DNA of 64,000 nt from Marinobacter sp. ANT_B65 (lineage in GTDB: Bacteria; Pseudomonadota; Gammaproteobacteria; Pseudomonadales; Oleiphilaceae). A model generated the notes under the pieces. It saw nothing but the letters and a program-made list of their open reading frames with translations. It searched no databases and had not been told where the DNA came from. Every line of letters begins with the position of its first letter. The first letter of the stretch is position 1. Shown here one piece after another: positions 1 through 9,524 of this stretch. The stretch covers positions 928,895-992,894 of the forward strand of contig NZ_NXGV01000001.1 of the NCBI RefSeq assembly GCF_002407605.1, read 5' to 3'. The translations under genes and the position numbers were made by a program.

Positions 1-605
<605 letters not shown>

Positions 606-627
606 AGAGCCAGCAGCAGGAGGCGAT

Positions 628-1518
628 ATGAAACGTATTCTGGTAACTGGAGCAAGCGGCTTTACCGGCCGCTTTGTGGTCAGGTTGCTGCTTGAGCGTG
701 GCTACGATGTTTACTCCATGGGTGCCAGTGGCGAGGATGGAGAGAATGTCGTTGCGGCAAATATGCAGGACAGGGCCTCGCTGGAGTCAGTTGCCCGGCA
801 AGTGCGTCCTCATGGTGTTGTGCATCTGGCGGCATTGTCTTTCGTTGCCCATGGTGTTGCTGAAGAGTTTTACCGTGTAAACACGATCGGCACGCTCAAT
901 CTTCTGGAAGTGCTGAGTGAACTTGAGGTTGTGCCTTCCCGAATTATTGTGGCAAGCAGTGCCAATGTTTATGGCACGCCAGCAGTAGAACGGATCAGCG
1001 AAGGCCAGTGCCCTGCACCGGTTAATCATTATGGTGCCAGCAAGCTGGCTATGGAGCACCTGGTTACAGCCGGGTTCGGGCACTTACCTGTGACTGTTAC
1101 CCGGCCTTTCAACTATACCGGGCCTGGGCAGCAAGAGCGGTTTTTGATCCCTAAAATCGTGAGCCATTTTGTCCGTCGTGAATCGACCATAGAGCTGGGC
1201 AACCTTGATGTAAGCCGGGATTTTTCCGATGTGAGGGATATTGCCCGCTATTATGTGCAGCTTCTGGAAGCAGACAGTAGTGTTTCACCGGTTAACCTGT
1301 GTTCGGGCCAGGCCTACTCAATCTCCCAGGTGCTGGACATGATGGCGGCGATAGCGGGTTACCGTATACAGGTAGAGATTAACCCGCAGTTTGTACGGGC
1401 TAACGAGATTCCTTTGCTTGTGGGGGATAGCAGCCGGCTTGTGGGTGTTATCGGCAGCCAGCCGTTGATTCCGTTTTCTCAGACTTTGCAGGACATGTAC
1501 AGCCTGGGTGAGCTGTGA
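628..1518 (+). CDS. rmd: GDP-6-deoxy-4-keto-mannose reductase (SDR epimerase/dehydratase family)
   Basis: A 296-residue extended short-chain dehydrogenase. It has the nucleotide-binding GxxGxxG motif at residues 8-14 (GASGFTG) and the catalytic Tyr135/Lys139 (YGASK). The stretch RPFNYTGPGQ followed by FLIPKIV resembles Rmd. By family it reduces the Gmd product to GDP-D-rhamnose. An earlier in-frame start exists inside gmd, but the ATG at 628 follows a strong AGGAGG site and places the Rossmann strand at the N-terminus, so it is preferred. It lies 22 bp after gmd and overlaps the next gene by 4 bp, indicating one operon. Assignment as Rmd rather than another sugar epimerase rests on context and overall resemblance. 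Confidence 0.85.
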   Translation: MKRILVTGASGFTGRFVVRLLLERGYDVYSMGASGEDGENVVAANMQDRASLESVARQVRPHGVVHLAALSFVAHGVAEEFYRVNTIGTLNLLEVLSELEVVPSRIIVASSANVYGTPAVERISEGQCPAPVNHYGASKLAMEHLVTAGFGHLPVTVTRPFNYTGPGQQERFLIPKIVSHFVRRESTIELGNLDVSRDFSDVRDIARYYVQLLEADSSVSPVNLCSGQAYSISQVLDMMAAIAGYRIQVEINPQFVRANEIPLLVGDSSRLVGVIGSQPLIPFSQTLQDMYSLGEL

Positions 1519-2672
1519 AGGTAATGCTCCGGCTGGATTCGCTTGAACACCCCAGAACGGGTATTGGCTATTACACGGAGAACCTTTGTCGTGAGCTTAT
1601 TGGTCAGCCGGAAGTTGATCTGGCAGGCGTTTTCCGTGGCCAGTTGTTGCGGGGCGGCAAGCTAAAAAATTTGCTGGATGAAGAAGATATTTCCTCTGCC
1701 ACAGATAAGCCTGCGGGTGCCCGGAGTCTGCTGGCAAAGTTTATTCGCCGGAGCAGGCCGCTGGTTCGTTCCCTGCCCGGCGCCTACGCTCTGAGGCAGT
1801 CAGTGCGCGACCGGCAGGCTCTGGCTGCAGCAGCAGGCTTTGGTAAGTGCATTTATCACGAACCTAATTTCATTCCTTTCCGCTTCTCCGGCCCGCTTGT
1901 GCTGACGGTACACGACCTTTCTCACATAAGGTACCCGGAGCATCATCCTGCCAGACGCGTGCGTTTTCTTTCCAGCCGTCTTCCAGCAGCTTTGAACCGG
2001 GCCGATGTAGTGATTACGGACAGCCGGTTTGTTCAGCAGGAAATAGCAGAGCTTTTCCCGGCCGTTGCTGGCAAAGTAGTCCCGATACACCTTGGGGTTG
2101 AGAGTGCCATCCGGGAGTTGGGGGAGACTGCTGCTCGCAAGGTACTGGAAAACTATAACCTTGATTACAAAGGGTATGTCCTGTCGCTGGCAACCCTGGA
2201 GCCAAGGAAGAACCTCACAGGGCTGGTTCGGGCCTATGATTGTCTGCCAGATCACATCAAGGCAGATTTGCCACTGGTTCTGGTTGGCGGCGCCGGTTGG
2301 AAAAGCAAATCTCTGTATCGGTTGGTGGACCCTGTAAGGAAGCGTGGAGGCCGGGTTGTGTTCACTGGCCGGGTGCCGCGTGCTGATCTGGCGGGGCTTC
2401 TGTCTGGCGCCAGATTGTTTGCTTACCCGTCATTTTACGAAGGTTTTGGTTTGCCGATTGCTGAAGCTCGTGCCTGTGGCACACCGATACTCACTTCTGA
2501 TTTTGGATCTATGGCGGAGATAGCCGGGGATCAGGCATTTCTTGTTGATCCGGGAAACCTGGTTGAAGGTCTCGCTTCTGCATTATCCGACATGCCAGAG
2601 CACCTGCCACCAGTGAGGTATTCGTGGGAGGATACTGCACGGAAAACCCTGGATGTGTATAAGGGGTTGTAA
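1515..2672 (+). CDS. Glycosyltransferase, GT4 type
   Basis: A 385-residue GT-B fold glycosyltransferase. The N-terminal acceptor domain contains RTGIGYYTENL. The C-terminal donor domain has EPRKN at 230-234, a common phosphate-contacting segment, and the E-x7-E pair Glu309/Glu317 (EGFGLPIAE) typical of family GT4. The GTG start lies in a GTGA overlap with rmd, implying translational coupling. With gmd and rmd upstream, GDP-D-rhamnose or GDP-mannose is the likely donor and a lipid-linked O-antigen or common-antigen glycan the likely product, comparable to wbpX/Y/Z of the Pseudomonas A-band locus. Donor and linkage cannot be read from the sequence. Confidence 0.85.
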   Translation: MKVMLRLDSLEHPRTGIGYYTENLCRELIGQPEVDLAGVFRGQLLRGGKLKNLLDEEDISSATDKPAGARSLLAKFIRRSRPLVRSLPGAYALRQSVRDRQALAAAAGFGKCIYHEPNFIPFRFSGPLVLTVHDLSHIRYPEHHPARRVRFLSSRLPAALNRADVVITDSRFVQQEIAELFPAVAGKVVPIHLGVESAIRELGETAARKVLENYNLDYKGYVLSLATLEPRKNLTGLVRAYDCLPDHIKADLPLVLVGGAGWKSKSLYRLVDPVRKRGGRVVFTGRVPRADLAGLLSGARLFAYPSFYEGFGLPIAEARACGTPILTSDFGSMAEIAGDQAFLVDPGNLVEGLASALSDMPEHLPPVRYSWEDTARKTLDVYKGL

Positions 2673-2819
2673 TTGTGAAAGATGACTCAATAGTTATATT
2701 TGTATGTCTTTATCGTTAACTATATTGCGTGTATTATTATCTCGTTATTTTTATACTTCTTGTGTTCTGTATGATTCTACCTATTGATCCATCTGTCTTT
2801 CTAATAAGGTTTTAAGTCC
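2673..2819 (+). promoter_or_regulatory. AT-rich leader of the mvaT-type gene
   Basis: A conspicuously AT-rich stretch between the glycosyltransferase and the silencer gene, with several TATATT, TATTAT and TTTATAC runs. It must hold the promoter of the downstream gene. MvaT/H-NS proteins bind such DNA and often autoregulate, so it may also be an autoregulatory binding region. No unique -35/-10 pair stands out. Confidence 0.45.
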
Positions 2820-3188
2820 ATGGCAAAGATTAATGATTATTATCAGAAGAAGCAGCTTATGGAGAAGCTTGCGGAAGAGATTAATCAACTGGAACAGGAT
2901 CAGGCTCTGAAACGCGAACTGGCGTTTGAGAATAGTATTCGTGAGTTGATGAAGGAATACGATAAGTCTCCGAAGAATGTGCTTCAGATTCTGGCGGCTA
3001 TCGATCCCTCCATTGCCGGAGCCAAAATGGAAAGCACTGCTGGCACCCGTGCCAAGCGTCCTATGAAGACCTATAAGAACCCACATACCGGCGAAGTGGT
3101 TAAAACCCGTGGTGGTAACCATAAGGTTCTTAACGAGTGGCGTGAAAAGCACGGTAAAGATGCAGTACAAAGCTGGCAGCAAGACTGA
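2820..3188 (+). CDS. mvaT: MvaT/MvaU-family H-NS-like nucleoid protein
   Basis: A 122-residue basic protein with the MvaT layout. An N-terminal coiled coil (about residues 5-65, rich in Glu/Lys/Leu) serves oligomerisation. The C-terminal DNA-binding part carries YKNPHTGEVV, the loop TRGGNHK, and LNEWREKHG near residues 80-115, which match the MvaT family closely. The family binds AT-rich DNA in the minor groove through this glycine-containing loop and silences horizontally acquired genes. Its position next to a surface-polysaccharide locus fits, since such loci are common silencing targets. Choice between the mvaT and mvaU names is arbitrary. The gene is single, with its own leader and terminator. 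Confidence 0.88.
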   Translation: MAKINDYYQKKQLMEKLAEEINQLEQDQALKRELAFENSIRELMKEYDKSPKNVLQILAAIDPSIAGAKMESTAGTRAKRPMKTYKNPHTGEVVKTRGGNHKVLNEWREKHGKDAVQSWQQD

Positions 3189-3201
3189 CTGGTTGAGTAT
3201 T

Positions 3202-3243
3202 AAAAAAAGGGTCGGATGAGATAATCATCCGGCCCTTTTTTGT
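3202..3243. terminator. Rho-independent terminator, bidirectional
   Basis: A stem pairing GGGTCGGATGA with TCATCCGGCCC around a short loop, with an A-run on the left and a T-run on the right. It serves the mvaT-type gene on the plus strand and the converging diguanylate cyclase gene on the minus strand. Confidence 0.9.
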
Positions 3244-3266
3244 TTGAAACACAATGCTCTGGAAGA

Positions 3267-4223
3267 CTACTCAAAAACAACTACGCGGTTTCTCCCGCTC
3301 TTTTTTGCAGCATACAAAGCTTCGTCGGCCTGTTGCATCCATTTTGTATAGCTTTTGGCAGAGCCGCTTAGTTGTGCAATGCCTATGCTTACCGTATAGC
3401 GAACAGGTGCGGTGGTGGTATTGACTATACTATGCTCAATGCTCTGCCGTATGCGTTCACATATTATGCGGGATCCTTCAGCATCGGTTTCCGGTAATAT
3501 TATCCCGAACTCTTCACCACCATAGCGGCCGATACTGTCGGATTGCCGCAAATTGCTTTTTGCTGTTGCAGCGGCATGTTTGATGACTTCGTCACCTGTG
3601 AGATGGCCGTAGTTGTCGTTTACCTTTTTGAAGAAGTCGATATCAAACATTACAAGGCTTGTTGCCTGGCTATAGCGGCGATATCGCTCATATTCTGCAC
3701 CCACGAGATTTTCCCAGGCTCCTCTGTTCAGCAGGCCGGTTAACCTGTCGGTCATACTGAGCCTGGCAAGCTGTTTGTTTGCCTGCTCCAGTGCGCGCTT
3801 GCCGGAGGCGATGTCTGTTACGTCATACACCATGAGGCATATCTTCTCCACCTCCCCGGTACTGCCCGAAAGTGGGCTGATAGTAAGGTTCTGGAACATG
3901 TAGTCTTCTGTTCCGGTGATGGGGCGGGTGTTACGAAACCTGAACAGGTAAGGCCTTTGTTCCCAGGAAGTGAAAGCCCGGGTGTTTAACAGGGCAACTG
4001 CGTCCACCTTGCGGGTAAGCCAGGCTTTGGGGATGTCAGGGAATAAATCAAACAGTACCTGGTTGTGGATCTTGCTTGCGGTAATGCCGCTATGGTTTTC
4101 CATAAAGCCATTCCATACCTGCACCCGGAACTCCAGGTCCAGAACTACGAGGCCGACTTCAACGGATTCCAGCATATCAACCAGCCAGTGGTAGGGTTGG
4201 GTGTCAGCTTGGTCTATAGCCAT
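3267..4223 (-). CDS. PAS-GGDEF diguanylate cyclase
   Basis: A 318-residue cytoplasmic protein with no membrane segment. An N-terminal PAS domain (about 15-140) precedes a short coil and a GGDEF domain (about 150-318). The active-site loop is GGEEF at 235-239, which is catalytically competent in known cyclases. The inhibitory I-site RQSD (226-229) sits five residues before it, so product feedback by c-di-GMP is expected. TDRLTGLLNR marks the domain start. It follows a receiver-CheC gene by 3 bp on the same strand, so the two are almost certainly co-transcribed and may form a signalling pair. The PAS ligand cannot be read from sequence. Confidence 0.92.
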   Translation of the reverse strand: MAIDQADTQPYHWLVDMLESVEVGLVVLDLEFRVQVWNGFMENHSGITASKIHNQVLFDLFPDIPKAWLTRKVDAVALLNTRAFTSWEQRPYLFRFRNTRPITGTEDYMFQNLTISPLSGSTGEVEKICLMVYDVTDIASGKRALEQANKQLARLSMTDRLTGLLNRGAWENLVGAEYERYRRYSQATSLVMFDIDFFKKVNDNYGHLTGDEVIKHAAATAKSNLRQSDSIGRYGGEEFGIILPETDAEGSRIICERIRQSIEHSIVNTTTAPVRYTVSIGIAQLSGSAKSYTKWMQQADEALYAAKKSGRNRVVVFE

Positions 4224-4226
4224 GGT

Positions 4227-5258
4227 TCAGTCCGTCAGGTATTGGAGGCGTTGTTCAAGGAAGGGTATGGAGTCTTCCGTGAGCAGTATCAGCATGTCGC
4301 AATGCATATCCTGACCTTCCAGCGTATAGCTGATCTCGATGCAAAGAAGCTGCTCTTCCCGGGAATTCTGGTGCTCCAGTAGTTCTGCGATTTGCCGGTG
4401 CTGGCCTAATACGCTTGGATGACCCAGGCCCAGCTTGAGATCCAGCTGATCTCCAATGCCATTCAGGAATGCTCCGAACAGAATGCTGGACATGTCCATC
4501 AGAACTTCCACGTTCACGGATTCGCTTTCGAGCGTCTCATAATGCAGGAGCTTGGCCATTTCCCGAAAGCTTGCATCAGCAAACAGCAACAGTGCTTCAC
4601 CGGCAATGCCGGCACCAGTGAAACCCTGGCACACAGCCGAGTAGGTGTTGCTGTCGCGGGCGGCAGAAATAGCCATGTGGAGTTCGGAATTGGCAATAAA
4701 CGCGATTTTCGGGATAGGCTGTTTTACAAACACCCGTAATAGCCGCGCAAGCAAGTCTGATGAACGCCCCATTGCAACATTGGATATTTCCTGCAGGTAA
4801 TCGCTCAGTGAAACCGAGATTTCCGGCACATCGGATTTATTGTCGGAGATGAGGTCGCCATCGTTCAGCGCTGCGTTTTCAAGATCACCAGGGCGATAAA
4901 ATCCATATTCTGTAAGCAGTGCCAGGACAACGCTCAGATCTGTGGGCTTTTTGATGAAATCAATGGCGCCGAGTTTGCGTACCCGTTCCCTGGCCTCTGG
5001 CTGTATGTCGCCTGAAACCACAATGGTCATGATGGGCAGGTCTTCGGCCAGCACGTGCTCCAGAACCGCATAGCCATCCATCTGTGGCATATTGAGGTCC
5101 AGAAACATCAGATCTGCCTCATGGGCACGCAGCTTCTCAAGAGCTTCCACGCCGTTATTGGCAAACAGGATTGTCTCCGCCAGGCCGGAGGGAAGGGCTC
5201 GGGCCATCTGTTTTCTGGCAAGTGCGGAATCGTCGCAGATGAGTATGCGGGTGGTCAT
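4227..5258 (-). CDS. Response regulator with CheC/CheX-like phosphatase domain
   Basis: A 343-residue protein in two parts. Residues 1-120 are a receiver domain with the acidic pair Asp9/Asp10, phosphoacceptor Asp54 (LDLNMPQMDG) and a conserved lysine near 103. Residues about 148-343 resemble CheC/CheX: the first helix keeps the E-x2-N signature (Glu157, Asn160 in LQEISN), while the second repeat (near LMDMSS) has lost the canonical residues. CheC-type domains dephosphorylate phospho-aspartate of response regulators. The start at 5258 puts the receiver strand at the N-terminus; an upstream extension of 45 residues has no receiver homology. It is coupled to the PAS-GGDEF gene, suggesting receiver phosphorylation is linked to c-di-GMP output. 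Confidence 0.85.
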   Translation of the reverse strand: MTTRILICDDSALARKQMARALPSGLAETILFANNGVEALEKLRAHEADLMFLDLNMPQMDGYAVLEHVLAEDLPIMTIVVSGDIQPEARERVRKLGAIDFIKKPTDLSVVLALLTEYGFYRPGDLENAALNDGDLISDNKSDVPEISVSLSDYLQEISNVAMGRSSDLLARLLRVFVKQPIPKIAFIANSELHMAISAARDSNTYSAVCQGFTGAGIAGEALLLFADASFREMAKLLHYETLESESVNVEVLMDMSSILFGAFLNGIGDQLDLKLGLGHPSVLGQHRQIAELLEHQNSREEQLLCIEISYTLEGQDMHCDMLILLTEDSIPFLEQRLQYLTD

Positions 5259-5503
5259 GGTTGTGGCCGGAAAGGTTTGGAAAACGTACCGTAAATTATA
5301 ACAGGACGCCCGTATGTGTACATGTAAGCTACAGCTTATTAAGGTACTGTAATGCTGTAACATTCTGTCGTCCGGGTTTGTGACCTGGCTCACTCTGTAA
5401 CCCGTGGTAAGCCTTTGTCAGGTGCATTCATGTACTTGGGCGAAAGCGCTGGGCTAGAATCGGGTAAACTGATGTCACACTATTCCCCAGCTGGAGTCCG
5501 GTT

Positions 5504-6946
5504 TTGATTCGTTCGTTCTATTGGCATGACTACGAAACTTTTGGCGTCGACCCGGTCCATGACCGGCCATCCCAGTTTGCCGGCGTGCGAACCGATGCAG
5601 ACCTCAATATTATCGAAGAACCGCTGGTTATCTACTGTAAACCTGCGGACGATTATCTTCCGTCACCGCAAGCTTGTCTGATTACCGGCATCACACCTCA
5701 GAAAGCTCTGGAGGAGGGGTATCCGGAAACAGAATTTATCGCTCAGATAAACGAGGCATTCAGTCAGCCCGGCACCTGCGTGGTGGGTTATAACAGCCTG
5801 CGGTTTGATGATGAAGTTACCCGTCACACCCTCTACCGTAACCTGCGAGATCCCTACGCACGGGAATGGCAGAACGGGAACTCCCGTTGGGATATTATTG
5901 ATATGGTGCGGCTTGCCTACGCCCTGAGGCCTGAAGGCATCAACTGGCCGCGTAAGGAAGACGGCAGTCCAAGCTTTAAACTTGAAGCGCTGACTACCGC
6001 TAATGGCATCGCCCATGAAGCAGCACACGATGCCATGTCAGACGTGGAAGCCACCCTGGCCGTTGCCAGACTGATTCGTGAAAAGCAGCCAAAGCTGTTT
6101 GATTTTGTCCTGAACAACAAAGACAAGCACTCAGCGCGGGCCATGCTGGATACTGCAGCCATGAAGCCGGTATTTCATATCTCCTCCAAATACCCGGCTA
6201 CTCGCGGCTGCTGCGCTATGGTGGCACCTCTGGCAGATCACCCTGCCAATAAAAATCTGGTGATTGTTTATGATCTGCGGGAAGACCCGAGCGAACTGAT
6301 TAATGCTACGCCTGAACAGATTCGTGAGCGGGTATTTACATCTCAGGCCCGGTTGGGGGAGACAAAGCGCTTTCCACTGAAAGGCGTGCAGTTGAATAAG
6401 TGCCCGGTACTGGCTCCCGCCAATATGCTCACCACACTTTCTGCCGAGCGGCTTGCTGAGCTTGAACTGAATGGTGAAACGCTTCGCGCCAACCTCGCGC
6501 TTTTGAGGAAAGCCCCTGGCTTGCCGGAGCGAATTGCTGAGGCGTTTGATCAGCCTCATGAAGGCGACCTGACAGACCCGGATGAACAGCTCTATGCAGG
6601 CGGCTTTATTTCCCCCGCAGATCGCAGTGAACTGAACAGGGTGCTGCAGACGCCGCCGGAAGCTCTGGTGGACGAGACCTTCAATTTCAAGGATGAGCGA
6701 TTGCCGGAGTTGCTGTTCCGCTATCGGGCCCGTAATTACCCGGATTCACTAACCAGCGAGGAAGCAGAGCGTTGGGAAACCTTCCGTTCTCAGCGTTTGA
6801 TGGCGCCCAAGAAAGGCTGGCTTTCTCTTGAGGCCTTTGGCCTTGAGTTGCAAAGGCTTGCCAGTGACCCCGAGTTGACACCTCAGAAGCGGCAGGTGCT
6901 GGAGGATTTGCACTTGTATGGGGAATCGTTGATTCCATACGTCTGA
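5504..6946 (+). CDS. sbcB: Exodeoxyribonuclease I
   Basis: A 480-residue protein very close in length to E. coli ExoI (475). It begins with the exonuclease motif WHDYETFG (acidic Asp9/Glu11) and keeps HDAMSDVEAT and other DEDDh exonuclease segments, followed by the SH3-like and C-terminal helical regions. It degrades single-stranded DNA 3' to 5' and acts in mismatch repair and recombination. The start is a TTG at 5504, chosen because GGAG lies 7 bases upstream and the ExoI motif must begin at once; there is no ATG in range. The gene is transcribed alone. Confidence 0.95.
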   Translation: MIRSFYWHDYETFGVDPVHDRPSQFAGVRTDADLNIIEEPLVIYCKPADDYLPSPQACLITGITPQKALEEGYPETEFIAQINEAFSQPGTCVVGYNSLRFDDEVTRHTLYRNLRDPYAREWQNGNSRWDIIDMVRLAYALRPEGINWPRKEDGSPSFKLEALTTANGIAHEAAHDAMSDVEATLAVARLIREKQPKLFDFVLNNKDKHSARAMLDTAAMKPVFHISSKYPATRGCCAMVAPLADHPANKNLVIVYDLREDPSELINATPEQIRERVFTSQARLGETKRFPLKGVQLNKCPVLAPANMLTTLSAERLAELELNGETLRANLALLRKAPGLPERIAEAFDQPHEGDLTDPDEQLYAGGFISPADRSELNRVLQTPPEALVDETFNFKDERLPELLFRYRARNYPDSLTSEEAERWETFRSQRLMAPKKGWLSLEAFGLELQRLASDPELTPQKRQVLEDLHLYGESLIPYV

Positions 6947-6967
6947 GTGGTCAGAAGACTGGACTAA

Positions 6968-6990
6968 CCCTCTCCCGCAAGGGGAGAGGG
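6968..6990. repeat. Palindromic CCCTCTCCC/GGGAGAGGG intergenic hairpin
   Basis: CCCTCTCCC, GCAA, then GGGGAGAGGG: a strong stem with a tetraloop, lacking a T-run, between convergent sbcB and the TPR gene. Such CCCTCTCCC hairpins are common REP-like intergenic elements; a related but imperfect hairpin lies at 16425-16449. It may stabilise the sbcB transcript 3' end. Confidence 0.6.
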
Positions 6991-7010
6991 CGCTTCCTGA
7001 GCAGCTTTAA

Positions 7011-9011
7011 TCACCGCCGGCGCTGGAAATAGACGCTGAGATTCTGCCCCATCAGGCTCTGGACCTCACTCCCCAGTGCCTCGGCCTGAATCTGCGTTTG
7101 CACAGGCCGGGTAGCCAGGCTGTGACCGTCTTCGTCACGGGCCTTTACCAGCTTCCATTCCACTTCATTGCTCACCATGGCCATCAGGTCTTTCAGCTGC
7201 GCTTTGTTCTGTGGCCGGAACCAGCGATCGCGGCACCCGCCCAGACTGTAGAAATCATCTTCATGGGCAAGTTCCTGCCAGGTTGCATCCTGGCGGTTGG
7301 TCAGGACCATCCTGCGGAGTTGACGCAAGGCCGCGCGGGTTGGCTGAAGGCCATGCTCTGCGATCAGCTTGCGCATTTGTTTGTCGCCGGCTGTCTGTTC
7401 CGCAACGGCGGTGTGCAGGTGCACAATGGCGCCGGACCCGGCGGCATTGCTAACCAGTGCCGCGAGTGAGAGCTCCGTCATCGCCGGGGAGGGCAGGCGG
7501 CCGACTTCAACCCAGTGCACCTGGTGGCCATCTGCAACAAACTGCCGGGCGATAGACCAGGGCCAGAACACGATGTTGTTGATGTCGGATTCGGCCGCCA
7601 TGCGTGTGGCCTTGGCAATGTTGGCCAGGGATTCGTCCACTGCGATGACTTCCACATCCGCAAGATAACGTGCCAGCTCCATTGCCCGCTGGCCCGACTG
7701 GGCGCCACACACCATTACCCGTAAGGTGTCCGGCAGCTTGTCTGTGGCCAGTCCCAGCTCTTCTGACATCAATGATTTCAGGCTGCTTTCAGCCCGATAT
7801 GCCAGTTTTGACCAGGCAGGCCAGGCTTGTGGTACGTCGGTTTTATTCAGGCACAGCTCTTCCGCTTTTTCATCAAAGCATTGTTTGATGCCTTCTTCTT
7901 CGGCGCGGTGGTAGTAGCTGGCAGCCAGAACCGGCTGGAGTGCCAGCGGCCAGTCCACCAGATTCCACTGTCCGAGGTGTACAGCGATATCCTGATGAAA
8001 CAGGGCGCCATACATGGAGCTGATCATCAGGGATCCGATCAGGGCTTCCTGAGGCTCGCCCATCGCAAGCTGTGCTTTGAGGCTGTCATTCACAGCTGCC
8101 ACGAGCCGCTCTTCATCATCTTCTGCTGTCAGTGCATAGCCTGTGCGGTCGGCATACTGCGCTATGGCGAGGGTGAGTTGCTGAAGGTCATCCCGGAGAT
8201 CTACGGTTTGGGCGACTTCCGCCAGAATAGCGCGCCTCAGCATTCCGACAAGTTCTTCCACGGCCGGATCTGGTATCAGCGTTTTTTGCAGAGCGAGAAT
8301 CAGCAGCTCATCATTACAGGCCGCGTCCAGAAAGATCTCTGCTTTCGGGTTATCCAGATCGTACTGCTGGCGAATGATAGCGCCCACAAAACGCCCGATT
8401 TCCTGATGGGGAAGGCCTTCGTGCCGTAACAGGGCAATCGCATCCAGCACCAGATCCTGGTCGGCTTTGTTGACCGCAAGGTGCTGGGCACAGGTAAGCA
8501 TGCCGCTGTATACAGAATCCCACTCGGCGCCGGCCTCAAGCAGTTTGCGATAGTGCAGATAGGCGACATCAAACTGTCCCTGCAATCGCTTTGCATGAGC
8601 CACACCGCAAAAAGCGGCTGCGGATTGCCGGTCGCATTCCAGAGCCTGAAGAAAGTTCTGCTCAGCCAGGGCTGGCCGTTCGGTTTTCAGTGCCCAGTAC
8701 CCCAGGTTCGCATACTGCTGGGATTGCCCCGGTTGGGCTTCCAGGCTGGCTGTAAAGAGGGCGTGGGCCTTCTCAAGCTGGCCGTCGTCCATTTCAACGC
8801 GTCCCAGCAAGCCCAGAGCAACAGCATTGCCGGGCTCCAGTGCATTCACCTCTTCCAGATATCCACGACACTCCTGCCGGGCCTGCAGGCGCTGGATGTG
8901 GCTGAGCCCGTTGCTGTTGGACTCGCCGTAGGCAAGGTTGGCCTGCAGAAGCAGGCGGGCAGCCTGGGCCTGCTGGGTATGGGATTCCTGAATGTGATGT
9001 TTGGCTTGCAT
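7011..9011 (-). CDS. TPR protein with a methyltransferase-like C-terminal region
   Basis: A 666-residue soluble protein without signal or membrane segments. Residues about 50-190 hold TPR-type helix pairs (ALGLLGRVEMDDGQLEKAH, ANLGYWALKTERPALAEQNF). Residues about 200-390 are helical and unassigned. From about 400 on there is a Rossmann-like stretch, VMVCGAQSGQRAMELA then VEVIAVDESLANIAKA, resembling SAM-binding motifs I and II of class I methyltransferases, although motif I (CGAQSG) departs from the usual GxGxG. The start is supported by GAGGT six bases upstream. It lies close to the flagellin locus, and TPR-methyltransferase proteins near flagellins often take part in flagellin modification; that role is inference only. 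Confidence 0.6.
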   Translation of the reverse strand: MQAKHHIQESHTQQAQAARLLLQANLAYGESNSNGLSHIQRLQARQECRGYLEEVNALEPGNAVALGLLGRVEMDDGQLEKAHALFTASLEAQPGQSQQYANLGYWALKTERPALAEQNFLQALECDRQSAAAFCGVAHAKRLQGQFDVAYLHYRKLLEAGAEWDSVYSGMLTCAQHLAVNKADQDLVLDAIALLRHEGLPHQEIGRFVGAIIRQQYDLDNPKAEIFLDAACNDELLILALQKTLIPDPAVEELVGMLRRAILAEVAQTVDLRDDLQQLTLAIAQYADRTGYALTAEDDEERLVAAVNDSLKAQLAMGEPQEALIGSLMISSMYGALFHQDIAVHLGQWNLVDWPLALQPVLAASYYHRAEEEGIKQCFDEKAEELCLNKTDVPQAWPAWSKLAYRAESSLKSLMSEELGLATDKLPDTLRVMVCGAQSGQRAMELARYLADVEVIAVDESLANIAKATRMAAESDINNIVFWPWSIARQFVADGHQVHWVEVGRLPSPAMTELSLAALVSNAAGSGAIVHLHTAVAEQTAGDKQMRKLIAEHGLQPTRAALRQLRRMVLTNRQDATWQELAHEDDFYSLGGCRDRWFRPQNKAQLKDLMAMVSNEVEWKLVKARDEDGHSLATRPVQTQIQAEALGSEVQSLMGQNLSVYFQRRR

Positions 9012-9162
9012 GGGATACCTCGTTTACCTGCCGCTAGATTCAAAAATTGCGGCAAAGGCCTGCAGTTTTTGGTTGTTTGCTGTACGTTAAGTGAGGTCTT
9101 GCGAAAGGTGTGCCAGTTCCGTGGGAAACGAGTGTTCAATTTTCATTGCCATTGGCTTGGGG

Positions 9163-9176
9163 TAGACTCAAGTCTA
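9163..9176. promoter_or_regulatory. Palindrome upstream of the toxin-antitoxin pair
   Basis: A 6-bp inverted repeat, TAGACT then CA then AGTCTA, lies 24 bp before the nucleotidyltransferase start and overlaps where its promoter should be. It could be an operator used for autoregulation of the toxin-antitoxin genes. This is inference from position and symmetry. Confidence 0.35.
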
Positions 9177-9200
9177 CTTGGTCGGTAAAGGGAGGATGCT

Positions 9201-9524
9201 ATGCCTGATCCGGATATGCTTCAGTTACTGCGGAATAGACACGATGACATTCGTGCACTTTGTGAAAAGCATAAAGTAACTCAACTGGCTGTGTTTGGTT
9301 CTGCCGCCACAGGAAAATTTCATTCCGCTAGCGATTTGGATTTTCTTGTGGAATTTGAAGAGAAATTGCCGGCGAAGGATATGGCCATAGCGTTTTTCGG
9401 GCTTAAAGAAGACTTGGAAAATATGTTCTCTCGATCAGTTGATTTGATTACTGCATCCTCACTGACCAATCCGTATTTTCGCAGCTCAGTGATGGAAGAG
9501 AGGCAGTCTTTGTATGCCGCGTAA
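9201..9524 (+). CDS. mntA: MNT-domain nucleotidyltransferase antitoxin (MntA-like)
   Basis: A 107-residue minimal nucleotidyltransferase. The polymerase-beta-type signature is intact: Gly33-Ser34 then, after ten residues, Asp45-x-Asp47 (ASDLDFLVEF). In the MntA-HepT family this enzyme inactivates the toxin by adding AMP residues to a tyrosine in the HEPN RX4HXY motif. It overlaps the toxin gene by 11 bp, with the antitoxin first, so the two are translationally coupled. A GGGAGG ribosome site precedes the ATG. Symbol by family resemblance only. Confidence 0.85.
   Translation: MPDPDMLQLLRNRHDDIRALCEKHKVTQLAVFGSAATGKFHSASDLDFLVEFEEKLPAKDMAIAFFGLKEDLENMFSRSVDLITASSLTNPYFRSSVMEERQSLYAA

Noticed and set aside
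9141..9170. TTGCCA/TAGACT promoter before the toxin-antitoxin genes
   Set aside because: The spacing is only 11 bases, too short for sigma-70.
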